Source of the DNA: Balaenoptera acutorostrata
Taxonomy: Eukaryota > Chordata > Mammalia > Artiodactyla > Balaenopteridae
NCBI RefSeq assembly: GCF_949987535.1
Contig: NC_080064.1
Span: 41,488,282 to 41,552,281 of the forward strand
DNA length: 64,000 nt
Reading direction: 5' to 3'
Shown: positions 34,005-46,287 of the stretch, piece after piece
Numbering within the stretch: the first letter of the stretch is position 1
Layout of the letters: each line of letters opens with the position of its first letter
The notes under the pieces: model-generated
Seen by the model: only the letters and a program-made list of their open reading frames with translations
What the model was told of the DNA's origin: nothing
Databases searched by the model: none
Position numbers and translations under genes: made by a program

Positions 34005-34225
34005 AAACGTGTGAAAGTTATGAGTGGCTGAAAAAGGCTTGCAGGAAGAGGAGCCACCTGACCTGGGCTGGGAAGAATGAGGTGAGGTTTGGAGAGATGG
34101 AGGATAGGGAGAAAGGAAAAAAACATTTCAGGTGTGCAGATCATCATGAGCAGAGGCACACTGGGAGGAGATAGTAAGTAAACCAGGGAGTGGAGGATTC
34201 TTACTGGTGGAAAGTGTTAGGAAGT
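34005..34225 (-). mobile_element. L2 LINE interior fragment
   Basis: 'ctgacctgggctgggaagaa' and the following purine-rich stretch fit antisense L2. Confidence 0.45.
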
Positions 34226-34424
34226 ATGATTTTTTAAAAAATTGAGTGGAAATTTTGCATTATTTTGAATAATTATTTTGAATCACTTTGTCTGATCTTT
34301 CTTGTGAGCTATGCGCCTAGAATGGAAAAAAAGCTAATAGAAAGTAAAGCAAGCCAAATATCAAGAAAAATTATATTAGCTTTAAATATTACCAAAAAAA
34401 TGCTTTTTGACCAACTTGTATACA

Positions 34425-34616
34425 ATTTTTTTTTTTTGATGTGGACCATTTTCAAAGTCTTTATTGAATTTGTTACAACATTGTCTCCGTTTTATGTTTT
34501 GGGTTTTTTTTTGGCCCCAACGCATGTGGGATCCCAGTTCCCCAACCAGGAATCGAACCCGCACCGCCTGCATTGGAAGGCAGAGTCCCAACCACTGGAC
34601 CGCCAGGGAAGTCCCA
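34425..34616 (-). mobile_element. tRNA-derived SINE, CHR-1/Bov-tA-like
   Basis: The right end is the complement of a gggacttccctgg head and a tRNA-Glu-like body. The left part carries a different 3' region (complement of 'caataaagactttgaaaatg') from the other six SINEs. A perfect 13-bp target duplication, caacttgtataca, lies at 34412-34424 and 34617-34629. Confidence 0.92.
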
Positions 34617-34744
34617 CAACTTGTATACATTTAAAAGCCCTTCTCCACTTGGTGTCAATTTACCTTCCCAGATTAGACTCCTTTTACCTTCATCATAAAC
34701 TCTATCTATGTATGTGTTACAATTAACTAACCTTTACGTATATC

Positions 34745-35130
34745 TTATCTTTTCATTCTTCCACGCCTTTGTATATTACTCCCTCTGTTTGGATTGTCCT
34801 TTTCTTACTTTTCCAACAGGCACAATTCTATTTATTCTTTAAGGCCCAACTCAAATGCCAACTCCTCTGTGAGGGAGCACCCTGATATCTCCAGGAAACA
34901 GTAATAACTTCTGTCCCTGTGTCTCCTAGAATCTGTTCATTCAACTATTACAGTACTTGAAGTTCTCTTATGATTACTGTGAATATATTGATCCCTCCAC
35001 CTAGACCAGTACCTCCTAAAGAGCCAGGATTGTCATCATTTGTTCATTAGAGATGATCATTTGTTCATTTCTAAATCCCAGAACCTACCACAAGACCTAG
35101 GTGTTCAGCAAATGTTTGCTAAATGCATAA
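34745..35130 (+). mobile_element. L2 LINE 3' end
   Basis: Sense L2: 'aaggcccaactcaaatgcca' near 34841, 'ctcctctgtgagggagcacc' near 34862 and the terminus 'gtgttcagcaaatgtttgct' near 35101. Confidence 0.85.
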
Positions 35131-35625
35131 CCCAAAGTTAGGAAGAGGAGAGATACTATATAGTAATTAAAAGAAACTGGGTTAAAGAAAAAAAAAGTAT
35201 ATTTGAAAATAAATATGAAGGAATTAGAAATTTATCTCTCATTTAATGAAACAAAAAAATGGAAAGTAAATGTATATTTTAATTGAACAACTTAATTGTA
35301 ATATTTTGTTTTCCTTAATTTTCCACTAACTCCTATGTACCCAGAGTGGGCAGTACTATTTAATGTACAGTGATATTTAAGTATCATTTTAATCATTTAA
35401 CTAAATTTCTTTTAATTAACAAATGCCTTTTAAAGTTCCTAGCCTTGTGTGTAACATTAAGCTAAATTCAATCTTCATAAATCAGTTAAGTTCTTAGCAT
35501 AATGAAGAAGTTGGCTTCATTTTTCTTACTAGAATAATGCTACTAAAGGTCCAAGTTTATGATATAATAATTCTACTGTACCAAAATATAGAAGAAATAT
35601 TGCTTAGGGAAACCACCAGGTAAAT
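35131..35625. other. No recognisable feature
   Basis: Very AT-rich; no repeat identified. Confidence 0.45.
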
Positions 35626-35629
35626 GATT

Positions 35630-35795
35630 CCACCTGTCTAAAGTCTGGCTTTTACTTTTTAGTAAAATGGGAATGACAACTTATATTATTATATAATACA
35701 GTTTACATTAAATCTATATGTGACAATGTATGTAAAGTACCTGGCACCGTGCTTGGATCACAATAGAACCCCAATAATCTAGAGCTACTAATAAT
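35630..35795 (+). mobile_element. MIR SINE 3' half
   Basis: 'tagtaaaatgggaatgacaa' near 35662 and 'gtacctggcaccgtgcttgg' near 35737. Confidence 0.7.
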
Positions 35796-36174
35796 CATGA
35801 AACCGAGCTCAGCAACTCTAGGAACTAGAATTTTCCAAACCTAATGGTGTAATTGAGTCTTTGGCATTCTCAGGTGCCAGGTAACCATCTAATCTGCATA
35901 TAGCTAAGATCTCCTACTAAGGGTCACTGGCTGACAGTAACAAGAAGAGAAGGTGGTAAACTGGCATGGCTCATTTTGCACCAAAATACAACCACAGAGT
36001 TTCACATGCCTTTGTCCCTGACCATCTCCTGGCCAGCACTGTCCCTTTCTAGTCTAGACCTCTAATACATGATTCCATGCCCCACTCCCCAAGTCACCTC
36101 TGAACTATTCTCCACCAGTACATTTTTCACTACTAATACCGTTTCTCTTGCCATTCTTCTGAATCCTGGGAAAA

Positions 36175-36300
36175 GCATTAGCCTGGTGGATAGAGCAATG
36201 GACTAACTGGCAGGAGGTCAGAATTCTAGTCCCTGCTCTAGTCCTTTTAGCCCCTACTCTACTCCTTACTCAGACTTTTACTTAGCTGTAGGTATAAGAA
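36175..36300 (+). mobile_element. MIR SINE 5' half
   Basis: 'cctggtggatagagcaatgg' near 36182, then 'caggaggtcagaattctagt'. Confidence 0.65.
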
Positions 36301-36838
36301 CTGGGAAACTACATACTAGCAGAGAGAAAGGAACACACGCAATGATGTGTACAGAGGAGCAAGAGGTTTTAAGCATTTCAGATTTGGGTAAAATAAGGCA
36401 AACAAAGGAAAAGCACATTCAGGCTTTTCAGCAATGTTTCCTGTTATAACGAGGAGCTGAAATTTTACTATAAGGAAGGTAACATAATAGTGACAGTACT
36501 CTGGAACATAATGGAGTTTTTCTGGTAACAGGTCATCTTGGAAAAAGCCAGAGCAAAGGTAAAGATCTATCAGCCTGTGAAGAGGATGGGATTGCTGGTC
36601 TGCTTCAGGATGCCACATGTGTGCAAACTAGGTGTGCTGTGTATTGCCCCCACTCCTGCCTTGACGTTCTAGTTACTGATGTCCTGATATCATAGTAAAT
36701 GTCCTGAACAAGCAGAAGCTAACATGTGGTAGTCAAACTACACATTTTCTGTCTTTTGGTTTCCTTATCTGTGAAAGAAAAGAGTAAAATGAGAGTCGTA
36801 ACATTACCATAGTAGATCTAGAAAGACATTTGTCTTTA
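36301..36838. other. No recognisable feature
   Basis: No repeat identified. Confidence 0.45.
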
Positions 36839-36839
36839 G

Positions 36840-37035
36840 TTACCACTTTAAAGTACTTTTTATGTGTAAAGTGTAATAATTTTATGTATATTTTCTCATT
36901 TATATCTCATCATACTCAATCCCTATTTTATAGATAGGAAACTGAGGCTCAGAGAAGTCTAGTGTACAGAGCTAGCTTTGGAGTTCAGCTTTGACTAGCT
37001 TCAAAACTCATGGTCTTAATTCTACAACTGCTCAA
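36840..37035 (-). mobile_element. MIR SINE
   Basis: 'tagataggaaactgaggctc' near 36931, a well preserved antisense core. Confidence 0.85.
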
Positions 37036-37078
37036 ATATAATCCAGTTCAACTCTCTCACTTAAAGATGAGGAAACTA

Positions 37079-39291
37079 GGGGTCTGGATAAAGATGGCTC
37101 CTGAGCTCGTGATGAGGACACCCACTATCATCACTTTTACTCACATAGTATTGGAAGTCCTAGCCACAGCAATCAGACATGAAAAAGAGATTTTAAAAAA
37201 ATCATCCAAATCAAAAAGGAAGAAGTAAAACTGTACTACTTGCATAATGACATGATAGTATATACAGGAAACCCTAAAGATTCCACCAAAATAACTATTA
37301 AAACAAATAAATGAATTCAGTAAAGTTGCAAGATACACAAAGATCAATATACAAAAATTGCTTGTGTTTCTATATACTAAAAACAAACTATCAGAAAGAG
37401 AACCTAAGAAAACAATCCCATTTACAACTGCATCAAAAGAATAAAATACCTTGGAATAAATTTTACCAAGGAAGTGAAAGACCTGTACTCTTAAAACAAT
37501 AATACATTGATGAAAGAAATTGAAAATGACACAAATAAATGGGAAGATATACTCATGGAAGGAAGAATCAATATTGTTAAAATGTCCATACTACCCACAG
37601 CAAGATTCAATTCAATCCCTATTAAAATAATGATGGCATTTTCAGAGAACTGAAACAAATAATTCTAAAATTTGTATGAAACCACAGAAGACCTTGAATA
37701 GCCAAAGCAATCTTAAGAAAGAAGAACAAAGCTGGGGGCAACCACACTTCCTGATTTCAAACTATACTACAAAGCTATAGTAATCAAAACAGTATGGCAC
37801 TGGCACAAAACAGACACATTGAGGAATGAAACAGAATAGAGAGCTTAAAATAAACCATGCTTATGGTCAATTAATTTACAACAAACAAGGCAAGAACATA
37901 CCATGGGGAAAAGACAGCCTCTTCAATAAATGGTGTTGGACAGCTACATGCAAAACAATGAAGTTTGAACACTCTTTTACACCATAAACAAAAATAAACT
38001 CAAAAAGGATTAAAGACTTAAATGTAAGGCCTAAAACCATAAAACTGCTAGAAGATAACATAGGCAGTATACTCTTTGACAACTGTCTTAGCAATACTTT
38101 TTAGGATCTGTCTCCTCAGACAAGGGAAACAAAAGCAAAAATAAACAAATGGGATTACCTCAAACTGAAAAGCTTTTGTACAGTAAAGTAAACCATCAGC
38201 AAAACAAAAAGGCAACTTACTGAATGGGATAAGATATTTGCAAATCATATATTTGATAAGGGGTTAATATCCAAAATATATAAAGAATTCACACAACTCA
38301 ATTTTAAAAAATATGACTAAAAAATGGGCAGAGGACCTGAATACACATTTTTCCAAGGAAGACATATGATGGCCAATAGGCACATGAAAAGATGCTCCAA
38401 ATCACGAATCATCAGGGAGATACAAATCAAAACCACAATGAGATATCACCTCACACCTGCCAGAATGGCTATTATCAAAAAGACAAGAAATAACAAGTGT
38501 TGGTGGTGAGGATGTGGAGAAAAGGGAACCTTTGTGCACTGTTGGTGGGAATTTAATTTGGTGTAGCCACTATGAAAAACAGTATAGAGGTTCTTCAAAA
38601 AATTAAAAATAGGATTACCATATGATCCAGCAATTCCACTTCTGGGTATTTATCCAAAGAAAACCAAAACACCAATTCGAAAAGATTTATGCACCCTAAT
38701 GTTCACTGAAGCACTATTTACAATAACCAAGACATAGACAATCTAAGGATCCATAGATAGATGAATGAATAAACACACACACACACACGAATGTAACTCA
38801 GTCATTTAAAAGAATGAAATCTTGCAATTTTCAACAACATAGATAGACCTAGAAGGTATTATGCTTAGTGCAATAAGTTAGACAGATAAAGACAAATACA
38901 GTATGAGCTCACTTATATGTGGAATCAGAAAACAAATGAACAAACAAAACGAAACAGTAACAGATTCATTGATACAGAGAACAAACTGGTGGCTGCCAGA
39001 GGGATGGGAATGGGGGATGGGCCAAATAAGTGAAGGGGATTAAGGGGTACAAGCTTCCAGTTATAAAATAAATCAGTCATAGGGATGAAGATATAATGTA
39101 CAGCATAGGGAATATAATTGTTAATATTACATTAACTGTATAGTGACAGATATTTACTAGACTTATCAAATGGTGATCATTTTGTAATGTATATAAATGT
39201 TGAGACACCATGTTGTATACATGAAATTAATGTAATATTGTATGACAATAATACTTCAATTAAATTTTTTAAATTTAAAATATTTCTTATA
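37079..39291 (+). mobile_element. 5'-truncated L1 with 16-bp target duplication
   Basis: About 2.2 kb: the ORF2 reverse-transcriptase end, the C-terminal region and the 3'UTR. The perfect duplication aaagatgaggaaacta lies at 37063-37078 and 39292-39307. The RT active-site FADD position reads LHND here, and the frame is broken many times. A (CA)n run at about 38772-38789 expanded inside it, and the 3'UTR keeps a quadruplex-type G tract at 39001-39021. It is older than the full-length L1 at 51246. Confidence 0.94.
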
Positions 39292-39307
39292 AAAGATGAG
39301 GAAACTA

Positions 39308-39450
39308 AAACCTACAGAGGAGAGAAGACTTGAGCAAGGCAACAAGACATATTATTTAACCAATAACTATTTTTGATCACTTACTATGTGCCAAGCCTAT
39401 TAAAAAAAATCAAGGCTAAAGATATTAATAAACCCCTGCTCTTAATTAAG
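39308..39450. other. Target-site flank, possible L2 scrap
   Basis: 'cacttactatgtgccaagcc' near 39378 looks like an antisense L2/MIR end; the rest is unclear. Confidence 0.4.
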
Positions 39451-40054
39451 CTGTACCCTATTAGACTGAAATTCCATAAGGGCAGACATCATAGTCAGAT
39501 CAAATAAAGGAAAGACAAATCTTCACAATTTTTCTAATCACTTTTTTTCTGACACTACTCCTGTTTTTCTTATTTTCAAAACTAAAAGTAAAATAACCTC
39601 ATTAATAGAATGAAATCAGGAGATAATTCCATTATTGACAATATCTTTAAAAAGATTTTCTAAGCATTTTCAATTTGGCATACTTCATTTTTATAGATCT
39701 AATTATGAATGAAGTTTAATTGGATTTAATTGCAGTTTAAAGTCTCTTGCCCATCCTCCTGGCAGGGGTAGAAGAGCTGGTCTACCATCATATCTAGTCA
39801 CTACATGCAGCACACACATAGAAACAGAAAAATTAACATGATACTTATTAATCAGTAGGAGAATGTACCAGTTCCAAATTTTGTTTCATTTAAAAAAAAT
39901 TATTTCTTATTGTTTCCTGGTCTTGTCTTTTACAGAAGTTGCTCAAAACTAAACTGGGGTTTACTTCACATTGCTTTTTGTGTAAAGCTCTAGTAATGTT
40001 AACTTGTTTTATATTTGGTTACATCTGCTGGGGATACCAGTCTCCTACCCTTTC
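39451..40054. other. No recognisable feature
   Basis: AT-rich; about 39455-39500 may be an L2 scrap. Confidence 0.4.
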
Positions 40055-40335
40055 TTCACCTGAGAATTCTAATTCACCCTTCAAGACTCCACTTTAGTGG
40101 TTTCTCCAGGAAGCTGGTCCTGAACCTCTCCTCTGGGCTTTTATAGCACTCAGAGCACATCTCTTAGACTTTACCATACCATATGTTAAGTATCTGCTTA
40201 TGCAAATCCTTCTCCCAAGAGCCTAAGCTCCTCAACAGATGTGTGGGTCATATCCTATTTATCTTTTATCCTCAGCCCCTAGCTCAGTACCTGCTTTATA
40301 AAAAGGGTTCAATATATGTTTGCTCAATTAAATTG
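40055..40335 (+). mobile_element. L2 LINE 3' end
   Basis: 'tgagaattctaattcaccct', 'aagcctaagctcctcaac'-type block near 40218, and terminus 'ttcaatatatgtttgctcaa' near 40309. Confidence 0.8.
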
Positions 40336-40536
40336 AACAGTGAAGAAAAGTGTATTGTACTCCTAACCAAACAGAAAATGAACTAGATGAGACCCCAAAT
40401 CTTGTTATTTAACATCTCTGTGCCCTAGGGGCTTCCCCTTAATAATAATAGCACTAATAAACAATATTGAGAGCTAATATTTATTTAATATATATTAGGA
40501 ATCAGATAATGTGCCAAACATTAACTTATAAGGTAG

Positions 40537-40901
40537 TGTATTAGTTTTCTTGGGCTGCCATAACAAAATACCACAGATTGGCTGGCTTAAACAACAGAAA
40601 TTTATTTTTTCACAATTCTGGAGTCCAGAAGTCCAAGATCAAGTTGTCAGCAGGTTTGGTATCTTCTAAGACATCTCCTTGGCTTGCAGATGGCCATCTC
40701 CCACTGTATCCACATGGTCATCCTTTTGTGTTGTCTATGTCCTAAGCTCCTCTTCTTACAAGGACACCAGACATATGGTTGAGGGGGTCACCTTACAACC
40801 CTGTTTTAACATAACTACTACTTTAAAGCTCCATACAGAGGTACTGGGAGTTAGAACTTCAATATAACAAATTTGAAGGGGACACAATTTAGCCCATAAC
40901 A
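40537..40901 (-). mobile_element. Solo LTR, MaLR/MLT1-like
   Basis: A 365-bp unit starting TGTATTAG and ending CATAACA, the inverted TG...CA ends of an LTR read on the minus strand. Its sense-strand poly-A signal is visible as the complement in 'gaaatttattttttc' near 40597. A 5-bp target duplication with one change (ggtag, 40532-40536; tgtag, 40902-40906) flanks it. No internal retroviral sequence remains. Confidence 0.82.
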
Positions 40902-40965
40902 TGTAGGTACTATTATTTTTCTTATATTCAAATAAGCAAACCAAGGCTTAGTGAGAATGGGGAAC

Positions 40966-41545
40966 AGACTCTAAGAGAGCCCCAATTAACCTCACCTCCT
41001 GATATTCACATCCCTGTGTACTACCCTCCTCTAGGTACTACCATACCGCGTAGGTATGGATGGAACGTGTGACTTGTTTCTAACTAATAGAATATGGCAA
41101 AAGTGATGGGATGTCATTTACACAATTAGGCTACATAAAACTGTAAATTCCATCTTGCTAGAAGGCTTTCTCTATTGCCTTATCAATTTTCATGCTTTGA
41201 TGAAGAAAACAGCCATGTTAGGAGAACCATGTATCAAGGAACTGTGGGCAGCCTCTAGTCAATAGGAAATGAAACCCTCTGTCAAACAGGCTGTAAGAAA
41301 CTAAGTCTTGCCTACAACTATGTGAGCTTGGAAGATAACCTTTCCCAGTCGAGCTTTCAGATGAGATCCCAGCCAGGTTGACACTAGATTGCAACCTCAT
41401 GAGAAATCCTGAAACAGAGTACCCAGCTAAGCCATGCCTGGATTCTTGACCTATAGAAACTGTGAGATCATAAATGTGTGTGCTTTTAAGCCACTGAGTT
41501 TGTGGGCAAAATTGTTATACAGCAATAGAAAATATGGTGATACAT
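40966..41545 (+). mobile_element. Solo LTR, MaLR/ERVL-like
   Basis: Recognisable blocks in order: 'cctcctgatattcacatccc' near 40996, 'aacaatgg..atatggcaaaagtg' near 41090 and 'ttaagccactgagtttgtgg' near 41487. The last is typical of the 3' end of MaLR LTRs and follows a decayed AATAAA (catAAATgtg). There is no coding sequence. Ends are approximate. Confidence 0.7.
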
Positions 41546-41639
41546 GTCCAACTTCACATATTAGTGAGTGGTCAAGTTGGGATTTGAACTCTGATCTCTG
41601 TGATTCCAAAACCATCTATGCCATATGAGTACCAATCAT

Positions 41640-41745
41640 GAAGGATTGTTGTGGGGATCAAATCAGACACATGTAAAATGCGTCTAATTTAAAATGCACA
41701 GTTCTTGACACCTAATAAGCATTCTTAAATGATTATTGTTATTGT
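41640..41745 (+). mobile_element. MIR SINE 3' half
   Basis: 'gttgtggggatcaaatcaga' and 'acacctaataagcattctta'. Confidence 0.6.
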
Positions 41746-42092
41746 TTTAAAGTTACACAACCATGTCTATTGCTTAACAAAGGCAAGTAATATCTGAAAT
41801 GAGAGAAAGGGAAAAGGGCTTACAGCAAACTGACTGTAAATGCAAATCAAAGATATATTGATTTTAGACTTCCTATTTATAAACTTAGTCTAGTATGGCT
41901 ACTCTTAGGGTCATATAGCCAAGTCTGCATTGTTTGCTTATTAATTATTGAACTCAATATTTGAAGGCCCTAGAATACAAAGATTAATATGATCTCAATC
42001 CTATTGCCCTTAAATTTTTTTGTTGTCAATATGAGACAATATGTGTCAACATATGAAGGGTTTGGGGAACATAGAGAAAAAGTAACACTTAG
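41746..42092. other. No recognisable feature
   Basis: No repeat identified. Confidence 0.45.
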
Positions 42093-42094
42093 TA

Positions 42095-42160
42095 GGTACT
42101 TATAGAATACCCAGTGGGTGTTCAATAAATATCTATTGAAAGAATGAATGAAATGATCTC
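42095..42160 (+). mobile_element. L2 LINE 3' terminus
   Basis: 'tgttcaataaatatctattg' followed by 'aaagaatgaatgaa'. Confidence 0.7.
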
Positions 42161-42234
42161 CTGTATTTCCCACTTTAATTAAGCCATTCATTTAGGCAGG
42201 CATGAGCCTGAATAAAGGTTCACTGGATTTAATC

Positions 42235-42380
42235 ACAATATAGATTACAGGATCACGAAATCAGCCTTATAGGGCTCAAAACCTGGCTCAACCACTTACC
42301 AGTTGTGTAACTTTGGGAAAATCACCAAACCTCTCCATTCCTTACTATTATCATCTCCTAAAATGGAAGCTCCATGATCA
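42235..42380 (+). mobile_element. MIR SINE
   Basis: 'gtgtaactttgggaaaatca' near 42304 after 'ctggctcaaccacttaccag'. Confidence 0.75.
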
Positions 42381-43204
42381 CACTCTATATCATGATGAAG
42401 CATCTTGAGGTCACAGTGAATTAGGACTCTCCATATTGTGGATGGGGAGAGTACTGCCCCCTCACATTTCTCATAACAAAACCAATAAATTGACAAAGTT
42501 CACACATATGAAACGAGAAACGCTATCTTTATAAAAGCAAATGGTTTATTTATAATGATAGCTCAAGTCTCCAGGGTAGTCTATAGTATTTTTTTAATGT
42601 TCTCTACCATATCCCCTACCAACATTCCCCTACCTAGACATCTAAGGTACCTTCTTTCCGCCCTCCAGAACCTCACAGGAAGTGGAAGGAGATGGATACA
42701 ACCAGCTAATTTATTTCAGCAAAAAGACTCCAGGTAAACTGTTTTATACTAAAAAAAGTATTGCTGCCAACTTATCCCTACCTACCTCAGAAAGAGTAAT
42801 ATAGTCTGCACCAAGGCTTTTCACTTTTAACTTGAAAAAAAATTTTGATTGTGTATATAATTATTTTTTGGATGAGATTTGCTCATTTATATCCACCTTC
42901 CCATGATGTTTACAATTAAAATTTTAATTTTCTTCCCACACATTTTGAATGGAAAGCTAAATGTTGACTGTATACAGAAAAGGAAAACCCTCTACAGACA
43001 ACACAAAATGAAATTGATACCTAGCTTACAGCTTTTGGTTCAAACTTGCCCACATTTGGAATCTGTAAATTTTTCCCATGTTCATTGTGTTGATATTACT
43101 CTTTTAAATCCCAGTGTGCAGAGTCAATTATAATTGTATTCAGGACAAAATTTGTTCAGTAATAAATTGCCCCTAACTGGAGTCACTTGCAACAGTTCAA
43201 ACCA
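42381..43204. other. No recognisable feature
   Basis: No repeat identified. An 84-codon frame at 42879-43133 has no motif. Confidence 0.4.
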
Positions 43205-44350
43205 ATATTTTCCTAGGTCTTGTGCTTTACCTTAGGGTTATAGAGATGAAAAAGCCTAGTCCCTGCCAGCAAGAATGTCACAGACCAGCAGAGGAGTTGG
43301 ACATAGGTGAAGATAATCACAACACAATGTGGTAAATACACGGGCATGAGGAAGCAGGGAACATATGGGACCAAATGGGAAACTCAGGCTGAAAGATTTG
43401 AAAAGCATTCCTGGAGGAGGTAAAGCCTCAGTTATATTGTTTTCTTCTTCTCTTTCCTTAAGTGATTCTATTTTTCTAAGTGATTTTTGAAGGATTAATA
43501 ATAATTATACAGGAAAAGGAGTGGGAATGAGACAGAGCATTTTAGGAAGTAGGAATAATTGGAGCAAGGCATAAAATTGTGAACAGTATAGTATGCTTTG
43601 GGAAATATAAGCAGGTGAATGATGAAACATTCATGTTTGGAGTAACAAGAAACGTAGCTAAAGAAGTAGCTAGAGAGCAAATGAGCAAGTTCCAACACTC
43701 CAAGATTTAAATGAGTGTGGCATGTTGAGAGACAAACATAAGACCAGTGTTGCTAACACAGAGTATACGAAGAGTCTAATGAGGGAAATAAGGTTGAAGG
43801 GGCAGGCAAGGGCCACATCAGATAAAGCCTTGTAGCCCAAGGAAAAAAGTCCAAATTTCACTCTGGTTGTACTGGGAATCCATTAAAGCATGTTAGGCAG
43901 GAAGCACAATGCTATATATATGTAAGTTCACTGTGGATATTGTATAAAGAATGGTCTGTAAGGGGTGGGGGGTAGAATCAGGGAGACCAGTTAGACTAGA
44001 TGTAGCAACAGAGATAATGATTTATTGAAGCAATGGAGGTGATAAAATGGTCAGATTCAGAATATATTCTAATAAAACTTTCTGATAGATTAAAAGTGTG
44101 ATGTGAGGACAAGAGAGAGAGCTAGGATGATCCCAGGTGTGTCACCTACTGAGATGAGGAAAGCTTAGTGCAGAGAAGACTTGAAGGAAAGTCAAAAGTT
44201 CTACCTGGATCATGTTAAGTTTCAGGTGCAGATTAGTATCCAAATGTAGATGCCAAAGAGGCAATATAGAGAAGAGGAAACAGATTAGGAAGTAAAATCT
44301 GTAGTACTCTCTAACTGAATGTGGGCAGTGAGATGAAGGAAAGAATCAAG
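43205..44350 (-). mobile_element. Long L2 LINE
   Basis: Antisense L2 interior of about 1.1 kb: 'attcctggaggaggtaaagc' near 43410, 'gataaagccttgtagcccaa' near 43820 and 'ggtgataaaatggtcagatt' near 44038, collinear with the long L2 copies at 10205 and 25383. Confidence 0.65.
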
Positions 44351-45018
44351 GAAACCACCCCCAACACCCATTCCTGGCGTCTTGGCTCCTTTCACTTGTA
44401 GAACACATTTTGTTCTGTTCTTAGCATTTGGACACCAAGGGTCATATCTTCAAATTCTCTAACTACACCTACAGAAATACATTCATTGAAACTCAGTATG
44501 GGACCAAACTGAAAATATACCCCACGACCTAAGAACATTTATTGATGAGAGGAATAAAAATCTTTTAAAGTAGTTCTGCACTTTGCTTAACTACTAGGTG
44601 AGATCCTTTGGTTATTACACTGACCCCCTCCTCAACCTTACTCATGTCATTAAGACCAGAAGTGGTATTACCATAAGGCTTTTTAATGAAACAATGAAAC
44701 ATATAGTTGCTATTGCTAACTAATAGTAGCATCCTTACCCTACAAGGAAAATAGTGAAAGAAACTGAAAATGATTTGAACAATTCCAGTCCATATTTCCT
44801 TTCACCTGTATACCATTAGACTTTTCTTTGGTTGTAAAATTGCAATTACAATGACACATGGCTAACACAAAGGTGTCACTGCTTCAAATCTGAGAATTTA
44901 TTTGTGAACTTATCCATGGCTCTCCAGAAAGTAAATTAGACTCCAAAGAGAAAGGCTACTTGGTCTCTTCGTTTAGAATCATGACTACTAACCATAATAA
45001 CATCTGTTCATCATTAAG
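44351..45018. other. No recognisable feature
   Basis: No repeat identified. Confidence 0.4.
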
Positions 45019-45019
45019 A

Positions 45020-45155
45020 CTTTGTATTTTACACAGCACTTTCACACATGTTAACTCATTTCATCTCCAGAGCACTGGAGTATCATTATGTTTATAGATG
45101 AGAAAATGGAAAATCAGAGAGTGAAGAAGAGTATGGTATCCAAGGCTGTGAATAA
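45020..45155 (-). mobile_element. MIR SINE
   Basis: 'gttaactcatttcatctcca' near 45051 and 'tagatgagaaaatggaaaat' near 45096. Confidence 0.65.
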
Positions 45156-45234
45156 AGGTAAAAGAAAGGGTGAGTTTCTCAAAGTCATCTAGGAGAAGTG
45201 AAAGGAACTTCTCTATGACATGTATTCAAGTAGG

Positions 45235-45415
45235 TTCTTTATAAGCTTTGTCTCATTTTGTGATTATTATTATTCCTTAAGGAACTGAGGTTCAGATGGG
45301 TTAAGTGACTTGTCCAAAGTCTCAAAGGTATTACACATAGAACCAGGATTCAAATCCAGGAGGCCTGAACTCCAAAGTCCATGATCTTTCCAATTCATCA
45401 CAGTGCTCCAATAGT
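45235..45415 (-). mobile_element. MIR SINE
   Basis: Very clear: 'ggaactgaggttcagatggg' at about 45281, 'ttaagtgacttgtccaaagt' at 45301, and 'ccaggattcaaatccaggag' near 45343. Confidence 0.9.
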
Positions 45416-45834
45416 ACTGTACAGGGAGATTCCTATGTATTAGATTACTTTCATGCCAGAGAGATTTCTCTGACCACTCCATTTCTCTTGACTAGATCTG
45501 GCATACCCACCTAAGTCAGTTCTGGGGCTCCATGAAAAACCATCCCCAGAAATCAGCATTATTTGTAGAATTCCTCCAAGTCAGCTCTCACTTGCCGACA
45601 CTATTAACTCCTTGTTCTTAGTGTTCTGTACTTCCTTAATTTATTTTGTCTCCATACTTCTATTCATGTTTTGTGTAGAGTCTTAGGATGGAAGGCCATA
45701 TGTGGCTGCCCAAACCCTAACGATCTTAGCTTCCAATAGCAACATTCTACCCCAGGCGTCATGAAATCATAAATTAACAATGCCCCCCGCCCCATTTCAA
45801 AGCTTTTAATCAGGAAAGGGAGACAGAATAAAAA
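45416..45834. other. No recognisable feature
   Basis: No repeat identified. Confidence 0.4.
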
Positions 45835-45844
45835 CAATGTGACT

Positions 45845-46277
45845 CCTAGGTGTTTTTAGAGTCTGTCATACAGAGTGAAGTAAGTCAGAAAGAGAAAAAC
45901 AAATATCGTATATTAACCCATATATGTGGAATCTAGAAAAATGGTATAGGTGATCTTATTGGCAAAGCAGAAATAGAGACACAGAAGTAGAGAACAAATG
46001 TATGGACAAGGGGAGAAGGGGGGAGTGGGATGAACTGGGAGATGGGGATTGATATATATACACTATTGATGCTATGTACAAAATGGATAACAAATGAGAA
46101 CCTACTATATAGCACAGGGAACTCTACTCAGTGCTCTGCGGTGACCTAAATGGGAAGGAAGTCCGAAAAACAGGAGATATATGTATACATATAGCTGATT
46201 CACTTTGCTGTACAGTAGAAACTAACACAACATTGTAAAGCGACTATACTCCTATAATTTTTTTTTTAAAAAAATGC
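45845..46277 (+). mobile_element. 5'-truncated L1 with target duplication
   Basis: Contains the ORF2 C-terminal end ('gtctgtcatacagagtgaag') and 3'UTR with a G-rich tract at 46010-46039. The tail is mixed T/A. A 10-bp duplication caatgtgact lies at 45835-45844 and 46278-46287. Confidence 0.9.
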
Positions 46278-46287
46278 CAATGTGACT

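Larger units (their letters stand above)
40430..41630 (-). mobile_element. MIR SINE cut into three by two LTRs
   Basis: Antisense MIR segments lie at about 40440-40536, 40902-40962 and 41548-41630. Joined in order they follow the MIR consensus: 3' end, then 'aggtactattatt' and 'ccaaggcttagtgagaat', then 'gtggtcaagttgggatttga'. The gaps are filled by two LTRs. Confidence 0.75.

Noticed and set aside
33819..34174. Possible retrocopy of a coding gene
   Set aside because: Overlapping frames on both strands show no motif, poly-A tail or target duplication that I can identify.
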